Source: Dickeya chrysanthemi NCPPB 402 (lineage in GTDB: Bacteria; Pseudomonadota; Gammaproteobacteria; Enterobacterales; Enterobacteriaceae). From it: a stretch of 64,000 nucleotides of DNA. Location: contig NZ_CM001974.1 in assembly GCF_000406105.1 (NCBI RefSeq), forward strand, positions 1,896,367-1,960,366, in the 5' to 3' direction. A program made the translations under genes and the position numbers. The notes beneath the pieces were generated by a model. It saw nothing but the letters and a program-made list of their open reading frames with translations, ran no database searches and was not told where the DNA came from. Position 1 is the stretch's first letter, and every line of letters begins with the position of its first letter. Below, in pieces: positions 48,206-56,439 of this stretch.

Positions 48206-49231
48206 ATGAGCGTATATATTAATGCGGTGGAAACCTATTTACCTGGTCCGATTATTAGTAATCAGGAGTTGGGTAATAAAATCGGATTTAAACCCGAGCT
48301 AATTAAAAAACTTTTTGGGAATACTGGTCGGCATTTTGCGGTGAATATGAATACCGGTAAACCTATCGCGTCGTCAGCAGAATTAATTACCATCTTAATC
48401 AAGAAACTTCTTTCCAGCGCCGGTATAAATAAAGAACGTATCGATTTTATTATCGTTGCGTCCGCCACACCGGATACACTTTTGCCAAGCAGTGTCAATC
48501 AGGCGTGCCATGCTATGGGGTTTCGGCAGATTGAAACCTACCAGATCGTTTCGGGATGTTCCGGCGCAGTACAGGCGCTCAAACTCGCTCGCGAGCTGGT
48601 GGCGACGCCGGACAATGGCCTGGACCACGGACTGGTCATCGGGGTTGAGACAGCCTATAAATTTCTGGATGTCTTCGATGAACATGCCGGGAAGAAAGAA
48701 ACCAAGGAACTGGTTAATTATACGTTGTTTGGCGATGGCGTTGGTGGATGCCTGGTTTCTAATCAACCCGCCGTATCCAGTATTGAGATTGAACATATTT
48801 CTTTTAAATATCTGGGGGTTGACGAAGCGGTGGGCCAACTGGCCAACTGGCGTGGCTCCCGTAATGATATTGAATATGGCGCGTTGCTGAATGAAGAATA
48901 TAAGTTGATTGAAAAACTGGTGCCGGTTATTACTCAGGATACGCTCAATGCATTAACGGATAAGTTGGGTGGGCGTCCGAACTGGCTTTTGCCGCCACAG
49001 CTATCCGGCTCGATGTTGGAGAAAATATTATCCGATATCGGTTATGCGGCAGATGAAACATTCAGTCTGGTGGATAAAATCGGTAATACCGCCAACGCCG
49101 CATTGTTTTTCCAAATAAAAGAATTTAGTGATATCTCTCTTGCCAATGAATGTGCCATCGGCATCTCGGTTGAGTCGTCGCGTTGGTTGGCAGGTGGTCT
49201 TATTCTAAGAAACAAGAAAGGCATGTTGTAA
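48206..49231 (+). CDS. FabH-like (KAS III) synthase of tetronate assembly
   Basis: 341 residues from ATG 48206. Thiolase fold of the KAS III type: substrate cysteine Cys118 in YQIVSGCSGAVQAL and Asn294 in KIGNTANAAL. The catalytic His of FabH (in WLVPHQAN of E. coli) is replaced by Pro264 in NWLLPPQLSG. In the agglomerin and RK-682 pathways a FabH-like enzyme joins glyceryl-ACP to a beta-ketoacyl thioester and closes the tetronate ring, a reaction without decarboxylation, so loss of that His is consistent. First gene of the locus, followed by a 303-bp gap with an ERIC-like remnant. The gene is more AT-rich than the flanking core genes. Confidence 0.82.
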   Translation: MSVYINAVETYLPGPIISNQELGNKIGFKPELIKKLFGNTGRHFAVNMNTGKPIASSAELITILIKKLLSSAGINKERIDFIIVASATPDTLLPSSVNQACHAMGFRQIETYQIVSGCSGAVQALKLARELVATPDNGLDHGLVIGVETAYKFLDVFDEHAGKKETKELVNYTLFGDGVGGCLVSNQPAVSSIEIEHISFKYLGVDEAVGQLANWRGSRNDIEYGALLNEEYKLIEKLVPVITQDTLNALTDKLGGRPNWLLPPQLSGSMLEKILSDIGYAADETFSLVDKIGNTANAALFFQIKEFSDISLANECAIGISVESSRWLAGGLILRNKKGML

Positions 49232-49236
49232 TCTCC

Positions 49237-49400
49237 TATAAAAAGAACTTTTAATAAGTAGAGTTGCAGGACAAAACGTTGGCGTATTGAGTAACGCAAT
49301 GCGTTGGCTCTTTAGGACAAGCGGTATTCCCGTTTTGTAACGCGGCAATTGCTCGAATCCCCAGTTGCTTACTCCGTTAAGTGGCTGGGTGATACCCGCG
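49237..49400. repeat. Degenerate ERIC-like element inside the tetronate locus
   Basis: GAGTTGCAGGACAAAACG near the left and CGAATCCCCAGTTGCTTAC followed by AAGTGGCTGGGTGA (49354-49392) match the reverse strand of the enlarged ERIC at 61263-61456, with many changes. The right end is hard to define. It occupies much of the gap between the FabH-like and FkbH-like genes. Confidence 0.6.
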
Positions 49401-49447
49401 TAGCCGTCAGCCATGTGGAATGAAATCTACTGTAGCCGAAAGAGAAA

Positions 49448-49477
49448 AGGCCCGTAGGGGCATCGATAGACGGGCCT
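49448..49477 (+). promoter_or_regulatory. Hairpin in the leader of the FkbH-like gene
   Basis: AGGCCCGT (49448-49455) and ACGGGCCT (49470-49477) form an 8-bp stem about 60 nt before the start; no T run follows, so a terminator is unlikely. May protect the downstream mRNA. Confidence 0.4.
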
Positions 49478-49534
49478 CAAGGCGATACGCCTGCAACCTG
49501 AAATCCGACAGGGATAAAGAGAATAAGGATATGT

Positions 49535-51283
49535 ATGAAACAGGATAATGCATTAAGTCGGATCGCCGCGTCGAAAAAAATCGCGGCGGAAGGAAAGCGC
49601 AGCATCAATATCGCCACGTTTAGTAATTTCAATCATAAAGCATTGAATGACCTGATTACCTTTAACCTGAATGACCTGGGTTGTTATCCCTCCTTTTATG
49701 ACGGTATTTACAGCGACTATTTTCCCCACGTTTTGGGTAATGCTAGCGACATTAAAGCGTTCGGGGCACAATTTCATTTCTATGTTCTGGATACCGCCTT
49801 TATCGAAAACGACATTGGTTCGCTGCTGCCAACGGATGATATCCGCGAAACTATCCAGGAGCACAAAAATCGGCTGGCGTATCTGCTGAATTTTTCTACC
49901 GCCGATTGCGATGCCCACGTGGTATTAAACACCATCCATATCGCTGAATCGCAGCTCAAACATGTTATCGCGCAGGATCAGCGGGTAGCGTTAAAGCAAC
50001 TGATTGACGAATTTAATGCGAATCTTCTGGCGTTAGGGCAGACGGAAGATCGTGTGACGGTGGTCGACCTGCAGGAGAACGGCGGAATAGTGGAGGACCC
50101 TGCCACCCGCCGAACGGCACAACTGTTAGGGCTGGGCGTTGGCCTGGATGCGCTGGACGCCATTGCTCGCAGCGGTGCCGTTGCTATCCGGCAAGCGCTG
50201 GGGAAAACGCTGAAATGCGTGGTCAGTGATCTGGATAACACGCTATGGAAAGGCATTCTGGCGGACGATGGTGTCGACGGTATCCTGATGGCGGATAAAC
50301 ATATCGGTACGGGACACCTGCGCTATCAGGAGTACCTGCGCCATCTGTACGATCAGGGCATCATTCTGGCTATTTGTAGCAAAAATAACCTGGAGAATGT
50401 GGAGGAGGCGTTTAAACGCCGCGCTGATGAGATGCGTATTTCGTTGGATAAATTTTCCGTGGTTAGCGCCAATTGGCAGAGCAAAAGCGGCAACATCCTG
50501 AACATCGCCAACGAGTTGAATATCTCCCCGGAACACATGCTGTTTATCGACGATTCGGCGTTCGAGTGCGCGGAAGTCAAGACCCGTATCCCGGAAATCA
50601 CCGTGCTGGATTTTTCCGGCGATGTGTCGGAGAACGTCGCCGCGCTGATTAACGCCGACTATTTCCTGCGTCCGACCATCAGTAGTGATGATCGCATGCG
50701 CAATCTGAGCTATGCACAGAATAAACGCCGCACGGAACTGCAAAAAGAGTTTACGGATGACCACGCCTTTCTGACCAGCCTGGGAATGACGCTGACCATT
50801 CTGCCGGTAGAGGAATCCACGTTGGATCGCGTATCACAACTGACGCTGCGCACTAACCAGTTCAACATGACGACGCAACGGATGACCGCGCAGGACGTGG
50901 CTGGTTATCTCTCGCGGGAAGGACACCTGGCGGTTACGTTGGCGTGCCGCGATCGCATCGGCGACTACGGCACTATTGGTGCGATATTTCTGCATTTTGA
51001 TGGCGATGGCTGTCACATCGATAACTTCATCATGAGCTGCCGTATCTTCGGGCGACAGGTTGAGTTTGCAGCGATGCGCTGGTTATTCGATCTGTGTCAG
51101 ACACGGGGTGTCGACCGGATTACCGCGGTGTTCGGCCCGACCGAAAAAAATGGCAAGTTCCAGCGTTTCTACCCGGATTGCGGGTTCACCGAAACCACAA
51201 GCAATGTGTTCACCGTTATCAACCCAGCGCCCGCGTTGTTGGCTGATAACAGCAATACCGTCACTGTCAAAGAAGGGAAATGA
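49535..51283 (+). CDS. FkbH-like glyceryl-ACP synthase/phosphatase (HAD superfamily)
   Basis: 582 residues. HAD motif I is VVSDLDNTLWKGIL (Asp232 and Asp234), followed by ICSKNN and the acidic motif MLFIDDSAFECAEV; the last 150 residues resemble a GNAT fold (DRIGDYGTIGAIFLHF, FNMTTQRM). FkbH enzymes take 1,3-bisphosphoglycerate, release phosphate and load glyceryl onto an ACP; this is the committed step of tetronate assembly. The N-terminal 200 residues resemble the SGNH-like region of longer FkbH proteins. AAGGAT precedes ATG 49535. It overlaps the ACP gene. Confidence 0.85.
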   Translation: MKQDNALSRIAASKKIAAEGKRSINIATFSNFNHKALNDLITFNLNDLGCYPSFYDGIYSDYFPHVLGNASDIKAFGAQFHFYVLDTAFIENDIGSLLPTDDIRETIQEHKNRLAYLLNFSTADCDAHVVLNTIHIAESQLKHVIAQDQRVALKQLIDEFNANLLALGQTEDRVTVVDLQENGGIVEDPATRRTAQLLGLGVGLDALDAIARSGAVAIRQALGKTLKCVVSDLDNTLWKGILADDGVDGILMADKHIGTGHLRYQEYLRHLYDQGIILAICSKNNLENVEEAFKRRADEMRISLDKFSVVSANWQSKSGNILNIANELNISPEHMLFIDDSAFECAEVKTRIPEITVLDFSGDVSENVAALINADYFLRPTISSDDRMRNLSYAQNKRRTELQKEFTDDHAFLTSLGMTLTILPVEESTLDRVSQLTLRTNQFNMTTQRMTAQDVAGYLSREGHLAVTLACRDRIGDYGTIGAIFLHFDGDGCHIDNFIMSCRIFGRQVEFAAMRWLFDLCQTRGVDRITAVFGPTEKNGKFQRFYPDCGFTETTSNVFTVINPAPALLADNSNTVTVKEGK

Positions 51284-51525
51284 CCATGAAACTGGACGAT
51301 TTTATTGGCTTGATCAACACCAAAACCGGTATGGCGCTGGCGACCGAGCAGGCGCAGACGGATTTAACCGACCTGCCGGAGTGGGATTCGTTGACCTTCG
51401 TCTATCTGCTGATGGAAATCGAAAAACAGCAGAATATTAAGATCGATGTCGAGAAAGTATTGCAATGCACCACGTTGAATGACATTTACAAGGTTGTGAG
51501 CCATGAAATTACTGCAAGTGTCTAG
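51280..51525 (+). CDS. Stand-alone acyl carrier protein (glyceryl carrier)
   Basis: 81 residues (or 79 from ATG 51286). The 4'-phosphopantetheine serine is in DLPEWDSLTFVYLL (Ser37 of the 81-residue form). Acidic, four-helix ACP size. It would carry the glyceryl unit delivered by the FkbH-like enzyme. ATGA overlap with the preceding gene, and the next gene starts 23 nt before its end, so the four downstream genes are tightly coupled. Confidence 0.85.
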   Translation: MTMKLDDFIGLINTKTGMALATEQAQTDLTDLPEWDSLTFVYLLMEIEKQQNIKIDVEKVLQCTTLNDIYKVVSHEITASV

Positions 51526-52255
51526 GGAAAGACGCCAGACGCTCTCTTTTCTGGCGATATCCAGGGGCATTCCGGCTATTACCGTCATACGCGAGATTGA
51601 TGTCTCGCGCATTGTGGCGAGTGGGCAGCAGCGCAGCATGACGGCGATTACCATCAAGGCGATCAGCGAGGCGCTGCGCCAGTTTCCGCAACTGAATGCG
51701 ATGATCAAATTCGGCAGCGACAGCACGCTGATTTGCCCGGATAACATCAGTACCCGGGTAACGCTGGAAAAAGTGTTGAACGGCGTATCCGGGGTGTATT
51801 CACGGGTGATCAAAAATACGGATCGGCTGTCCGTTGCCGACATTGAGCGGGCGCTACAGCAGTTCAAGCAAGAGGACGCCGCCACCAGCGAGCATTACCG
51901 GAAAATTCGCCTTATTCAGCGTTTGCCACCGTTACTGGCCGGCCTGTTGCTGCGATTAGCGATGCTGTCGCCGAAACTACAGGCAGAGACCTGGGGTAGT
52001 TTCACCGTGACATCGCTGGGGAAAAACAGCCCCGATATCTGTATCCCCTTATCCGGTTCCACGTTCACGTTTACGCTGGGGTTAATTAACGAGAAGTGGT
52101 CGCGAAACGCGCATGAGCATGAAGAGGCAATGTTGCATGTGGCGAATCTGTCGATGATTTTCGACCACCGCGTGCTGGACGGTCGCCTGGCGTCAGAGTT
52201 TCTGGCGCAGATAAAAAGCAACATGGAAGATGTTGTACTGGAGCCATCATCATGA
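51503..52255 (+). CDS. E2-type acyltransferase (2-oxoacid dehydrogenase catalytic-domain fold)
   Basis: 250 residues without lipoyl domain. The E2/CAT active-site motif is intact: MIFDHRVLDGRLASEFL with His222 and Asp226, and WGSFTVTSLG is the family's conserved strand. Agglomerin-type pathways use such a protein to acetylate the hydroxymethyl group of the tetronate before elimination. A free-standing E2 catalytic domain next to fkbH and an ACP is diagnostic for tetronate loci. Confidence 0.83.
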   Translation: MKLLQVSRERRQTLSFLAISRGIPAITVIREIDVSRIVASGQQRSMTAITIKAISEALRQFPQLNAMIKFGSDSTLICPDNISTRVTLEKVLNGVSGVYSRVIKNTDRLSVADIERALQQFKQEDAATSEHYRKIRLIQRLPPLLAGLLLRLAMLSPKLQAETWGSFTVTSLGKNSPDICIPLSGSTFTFTLGLINEKWSRNAHEHEEAMLHVANLSMIFDHRVLDGRLASEFLAQIKSNMEDVVLEPSS

Positions 52256-53325
52256 TGCTTGATGAGCTCAAAAATTTTGTGCTGTTGCACAGCAATGTAC
52301 TGAATGTCGCCGCGGAAACCCGTGCCATCCTGCCGGATATTCATCATTTGGGCGACGATCTGCCGCATAGCTGGAGCCAGATGTTTTATCGTCAGGCACA
52401 ACACTATGAAAATCAAGGCGAACTACTCAAGGCGTGTTCGCTTTACAACCTGGCGCGCTTTCCCTATCCGGAAACGCCGCTCCAGCATGAGTGCAACCGG
52501 CATTGTCAGCGCTTGTTCCGCCGGCAGTATATCGAGAGCGGCACGGTGACACGGGTCAGTCTGTCGCAAGGGCGACAGGTGTGCTATGTCAGAAAAAAGA
52601 ACACCGGCAGCGTCGTCATTATTAATGGCGGCATCATCTCGCTGAAAGAGCAGTGGGTACATTTGGTGGGGTTGTTCGAACGTTTCGACGTTACCGTGGT
52701 GTTGACGGAAATGCCGGGGGTGGGGGAAAACCAATTACCCTACAACGAACAGTCTTTCCGTATGTACAGCGATGTACTGGATTATCTCGCACAGGATCGC
52801 TCCGACATTCGTTGTCATATTTTCGGCCTAAGTTTCAGCGGGTTTATCGCCTATAAGAACAGCCTGACCGATAGCCGCATTGTGGGCATCACTATGGCGG
52901 GTACACCGCTTGATTCGTTGTATCACGATCGAGAGGTTTATCGTCGGCTACCTTACGTTACACGGTTGGTGATCGGCCATAACGTGGGGAAAACGCATCC
53001 GGAACTGGATAACGACGACAAGGTATTTGGTTACCTCAATGAAACGTTCGTGATGCATCAGGAGGATATCAACCATAGTGTCAGGTTGTATTACGTTCAG
53101 AGCCTGCGCGACGAAGTGATCCCTAACCTTGAAGCGGACACGATCCGCCGTTTGTCCCGGCAGAACCATATTTTGTCGCTGGACGACGTGCATGGATCGC
53201 CCGGATACGGCAAAACTGTGCGGGTGTATTTGCTATGGTCGTTACTGAATTCGCTGCGTTTGTCACGGGTTCTGCACGGCGTCGCCGGACTGGGGGTTCG
53301 TGTTCTGCGGTATCTGAAGCGATAA
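52252..53325 (+). CDS. Alpha/beta hydrolase, proposed acetate-eliminating enzyme
   Basis: 357 residues. Nucleophile elbow HIFGLSFSGF (Ser194), likely Asp in LRDEVIPNLEAD and His in LDDVHGSPG; FrsA-like general type with a helical N-terminal 110 residues. In agglomerin biosynthesis the fifth enzyme of this type removes acetate to form the exocyclic double bond. Start overlaps the previous stop by 4 nt. Last gene of the locus. Confidence 0.78.
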   Translation: MMLDELKNFVLLHSNVLNVAAETRAILPDIHHLGDDLPHSWSQMFYRQAQHYENQGELLKACSLYNLARFPYPETPLQHECNRHCQRLFRRQYIESGTVTRVSLSQGRQVCYVRKKNTGSVVIINGGIISLKEQWVHLVGLFERFDVTVVLTEMPGVGENQLPYNEQSFRMYSDVLDYLAQDRSDIRCHIFGLSFSGFIAYKNSLTDSRIVGITMAGTPLDSLYHDREVYRRLPYVTRLVIGHNVGKTHPELDNDDKVFGYLNETFVMHQEDINHSVRLYYVQSLRDEVIPNLEADTIRRLSRQNHILSLDDVHGSPGYGKTVRVYLLWSLLNSLRLSRVLHGVAGLGVRVLRYLKR

Positions 53326-53370
53326 GTTGTGTTTCGCCATGATTTGGATACTGAAATTAGTGCGATTTTT

Positions 53371-53424
53371 CACCATCAATCAGCAAAGCATCATCAATCA
53401 GCAAAACATCATCAATCGGCAAAA
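53371..53424. repeat. Three 18-bp tandem repeats after the tetronate locus
   Basis: CACCATCAATCAGCAAAG, CATCATCAATCAGCAAAA and CATCATCAATCGGCAAAA follow each other without gaps. No spacers, so not a CRISPR. Nothing else is evident in 53326-53580. Confidence 0.85.
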
Positions 53425-53581
53425 AAGTGATTAAGGACAATCGCCTGATATTTGGCGTGATCTGCCATAACGCGGGCGTATCGTCCGAGGGGGGGCGTCG
53501 AAGGCGCATCTTGTGTATTAAGCGTTATGCCTGGCCGCATACAGCGTTTTAGTCTACAAACCGTCTGGCCTTTTGTCAGTT

Positions 53582-53610
53582 TGGGGCGCGAGTACCGGCC
53601 CCATTTTTTT
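53582..53610 (+). terminator. Likely terminator of the tetronate operon
   Basis: TGGGGC and GCCCCA form a 6-bp stem around a 10-nt loop, followed by seven T. About 260 bp beyond the last biosynthetic gene. Confidence 0.65.
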
Positions 53611-53661
53611 ATATGCCGAGCTATCTTGTTTGCCGACGTGAGGCGTGTTTCGACGTCGGCA

Positions 53662-54669
53662 TCAGCGTTTCTGGAAGTAGGTCATCGCCAGCGCCAGCGC
53701 CAGCACCAGTCCTTTGATGATATCCATCGCGTAGTAGGGGACGGACAGCATCACCAGACCATTTTGTAATACACCGAGGATCACCGCGCCGACCAGCGTG
53801 CCCAGTGCATTGGGCTTGCCGGATCCCGCCAGCGAAAAACCGATATAAGCGGCGGCTACCGCATCCATCAGATAACCGCCGCCGGCGTTAACCTGCGAAG
53901 AACCGATGCGTGATGCCAGTAAGATACCGCCCAACGCCGCCAGCAACGAGGAGAGCAGATAGGCCAGCACCCGGTAACGCGCAGTACGGATCCCGGCCAG
54001 CCGCGCCGCTTCCGGATTGCCGCCAATGGCGTACATGCGTCGGCCGTGTTTGGTGAGCGACATATACAGCTGTACCAGCACCGTAACCACCAACATGATC
54101 ACCACAATCACCGGCACCTGCCCAAGCGTCGCGAACACCTCGGGGATCACGCCTTCCGCCATATCGCCGCTCGGCAGCAGCATATTCTGGGTGATCGAAC
54201 CGCCGTAACTGTAGGTCATGGCAACGCCTTGAATGACGAACAGGCTGGCCAACGTCGCCAACATGTCGGGAATACGCAACACTACGATCAAAAAGGCATT
54301 AAACAGCCCAACCAGCAGGCATAGCGTCAGCGTCAACATGATGGCGCCGGTCGTGCCGAAACCGTGCCAGACGAACAACGAAATCACCAGCGCGTTCGCC
54401 AGCGACGTGGTTGACCCGACCGACAGGTCGAATCCACCGACGGATAACGAAATGGAAACGGCTATCGCGATCACCGTCACGATGGCGATGGATCGCAGAA
54501 TATTAATGATATTGTTCGGATCCAGAAAATTGTCCGACGCCAGCCCGAATAGCGCGATCAGGGCGACGACGGTAATCAGCATTCCCCACTTATAGAACAG
54601 GTCAAACAGGCGATGGCGCAAGGGAAGTGCTTCGTTGGGCGCACTGTTGGATGCAAGTGGCTGACTCAC
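53662..54669 (-). CDS. Ribose-type ABC transporter permease
   Basis: 335 residues, eight or more membrane segments of the RbsC/BPD_transp_2 family: SVGGFDLSVGSTTSL, NAFLIVVLRIPDMLATLAS, MYAIGGNPEAARLAGI. Imports a monosaccharide or related small molecule with the ATPase upstream, whose stop overlaps its start by 4 nt. No binding protein is adjacent, so the substrate cannot be guessed. Confidence 0.88.
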   Translation of the reverse strand: MSQPLASNSAPNEALPLRHRLFDLFYKWGMLITVVALIALFGLASDNFLDPNNIINILRSIAIVTVIAIAVSISLSVGGFDLSVGSTTSLANALVISLFVWHGFGTTGAIMLTLTLCLLVGLFNAFLIVVLRIPDMLATLASLFVIQGVAMTYSYGGSITQNMLLPSGDMAEGVIPEVFATLGQVPVIVVIMLVVTVLVQLYMSLTKHGRRMYAIGGNPEAARLAGIRTARYRVLAYLLSSLLAALGGILLASRIGSSQVNAGGGYLMDAVAAAYIGFSLAGSGKPNALGTLVGAVILGVLQNGLVMLSVPYYAMDIIKGLVLALALAMTYFQKR

Positions 54670-56177
54670 GCGGGAGTTCCTCCGGTTGAATAAAGTAATA
54701 ACGTCTCTTCATCGGCGTCTGCGCCGTCCAGTTCGGCGACGATGCGGCCGTCCCACAGCACGCAGATGCGATCACACAGCCCGACCAGTTCGGAGAATTC
54801 GCCGGAAGCATAAATCACTCCCTTGCCTTGTCTCGCCAGTGAGTCGATCAACGTGAACAGATCCTGCTTGGCTTTGATATCCACGCCTTTGGTGGGCTCA
54901 TCCAGAATCAATACCTGTACGTCGCTGCGTAACCATTTGCCGATCGCCACCTTTTGCTGATTACCGCCCGACAGGCGTCGCAACCGCTGTTGCGGCCCGC
55001 TGGTGCGGATGGTCAGCCGCTGGATCAGGTCGCGGGCCCAGGCCAGCGCCTGACCATGCCCGAAAATGCCATAGCGGGAAAAGCTGTCGCTGGCGCTGAT
55101 GCTGAGATTCATGGTGATGGATTCATCAATAAAAATGCCTTCTTTACGTCGTTCCTCCGGCACCAACGCGATACCTTGCTGCACGGCGTCGGCGGGCGAG
55201 GTAGGGCGCCAGGCGCGCCCCTGATAACGCCCGGAGGCAACCCGACTGCGGGCGGCGCCGAACAACGCTTTACACAGTTCGGTTTTGCCCGCACCGGCAA
55301 GGCCGGCGATGCCGAGAATTTCGCCCTGACGTAACCGCAATGAGATATTGTGCAGCAGCGTGTCGTCATGCAGGCCGTCTACCTGCAACAGGATGTCGCC
55401 GTCATGGCGTGGGCGGCGGGGCGGGTAAATATCATCCAGTCGATGGCCCAGCATCCGTTCGACGATTTCACCGCCGCTGAGGCCCGCCATCGGACCGCTG
55501 CTGACGAACTGCCCGTCGCGCAGCACGGTTAACGTATCGCAAATGGCCTTCAGTTCGTGAATGCGGTGTGAAATAAAGACAATGCCGATCCCGTCTTGTT
55601 GCAGACGGCGCACGACCGCAAATAAGCGGGCGCTTTCTTCCTGGTCCAGCGGCGCGGTAGGCTCATCCAGAATCAGAAAGCGGCAACGATGGGATAAGGC
55701 GCGTGCCAGCAGGATTTGCTGTTTCTCCGCCAGCGTACACTGCTCCAGTCGCCGGCGAACGTTGATGCTGACTCCTAGCTGCGTTAGCAGCGCCTGCGCC
55801 TGCTGATAGAGCGCCGCCCAGTTGACCACATGGCCGCTTTCCGCCAACTGGTCCAGCATGATGTTTTCCGCTACCGACAGCGTGGGCACCAGCGCGGCAT
55901 CCACTTCCTGCTGCACCAGATGAATACCATAACGTTTGGCGTCGCGGGGAGAATGAATCGAGACTTTTTCGCCATCCAGCAGAATATCTCCGCTGTAATG
56001 GTCATAAGAGCCGGAAAGAATCGCCATCAGCGTGGATTTTCCCGCGCCGTTGGCGCCGGTCAACGCGTGGATAGACCCGCCTTCCAGCGTGAAATTCACC
56101 TGTCTGAGGGCCGGAAATCCGGCAAAAGAGATGGAAATGTAGCGCATTTCCAGACGCGAGCGCGGGTTTATGGGCAT
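54666..56177 (-). CDS. Ribose-type ABC transporter ATP-binding protein (duplicated)
   Basis: About 503 residues with two ABC domains of the RbsA/MglA type: Walker A GANGAGKSTLMAILSG and signature TLAEKQQILLARAL in the first, degenerate Walker A LAGAGKTELCKALFG and LSGGNQQKVAIGKWL in the second. Start taken at ATG 56177; a TTG at 56189 would add four codons and no good ribosome binding site is visible for either. First gene of a two-gene operon divergent from hcxA. Periplasmic binding protein missing from the locus. Confidence 0.87.
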   Translation of the reverse strand: MPINPRSRLEMRYISISFAGFPALRQVNFTLEGGSIHALTGANGAGKSTLMAILSGSYDHYSGDILLDGEKVSIHSPRDAKRYGIHLVQQEVDAALVPTLSVAENIMLDQLAESGHVVNWAALYQQAQALLTQLGVSINVRRRLEQCTLAEKQQILLARALSHRCRFLILDEPTAPLDQEESARLFAVVRRLQQDGIGIVFISHRIHELKAICDTLTVLRDGQFVSSGPMAGLSGGEIVERMLGHRLDDIYPPRRPRHDGDILLQVDGLHDDTLLHNISLRLRQGEILGIAGLAGAGKTELCKALFGAARSRVASGRYQGRAWRPTSPADAVQQGIALVPEERRKEGIFIDESITMNLSISASDSFSRYGIFGHGQALAWARDLIQRLTIRTSGPQQRLRRLSGGNQQKVAIGKWLRSDVQVLILDEPTKGVDIKAKQDLFTLIDSLARQGKGVIYASGEFSELVGLCDRICVLWDGRIVAELDGADADEETLLLYSTGGTPA

Positions 56178-56439
56178 AATTGACAACAACGGATTCTTAA
56201 TGGCGATAATGACGAGGAGTCGACGTTGAAAAATATCATATTAACCGCAGAATGGAATGCCTGATTAGGGCTCCGGGCGTTGCGGGAAAGAAATGAAAAA
56301 GCATAACTTAAGCAAAAACGTTATTAACACCGGAATCCGTTATCGCTAAAGATGGTTTCCACCCGTTTTTTCCACGCCCGGCGGCAGGTTAACGCGTGCG
56401 TGTTATCGCCTAAATTATTCAAACAGGAACGTGTTCGTC

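Noticed and set aside
53371..53424. 18-bp repeats considered as a CRISPR remnant
   Set aside because: Units are contiguous with no spacers and no cas genes are nearby.
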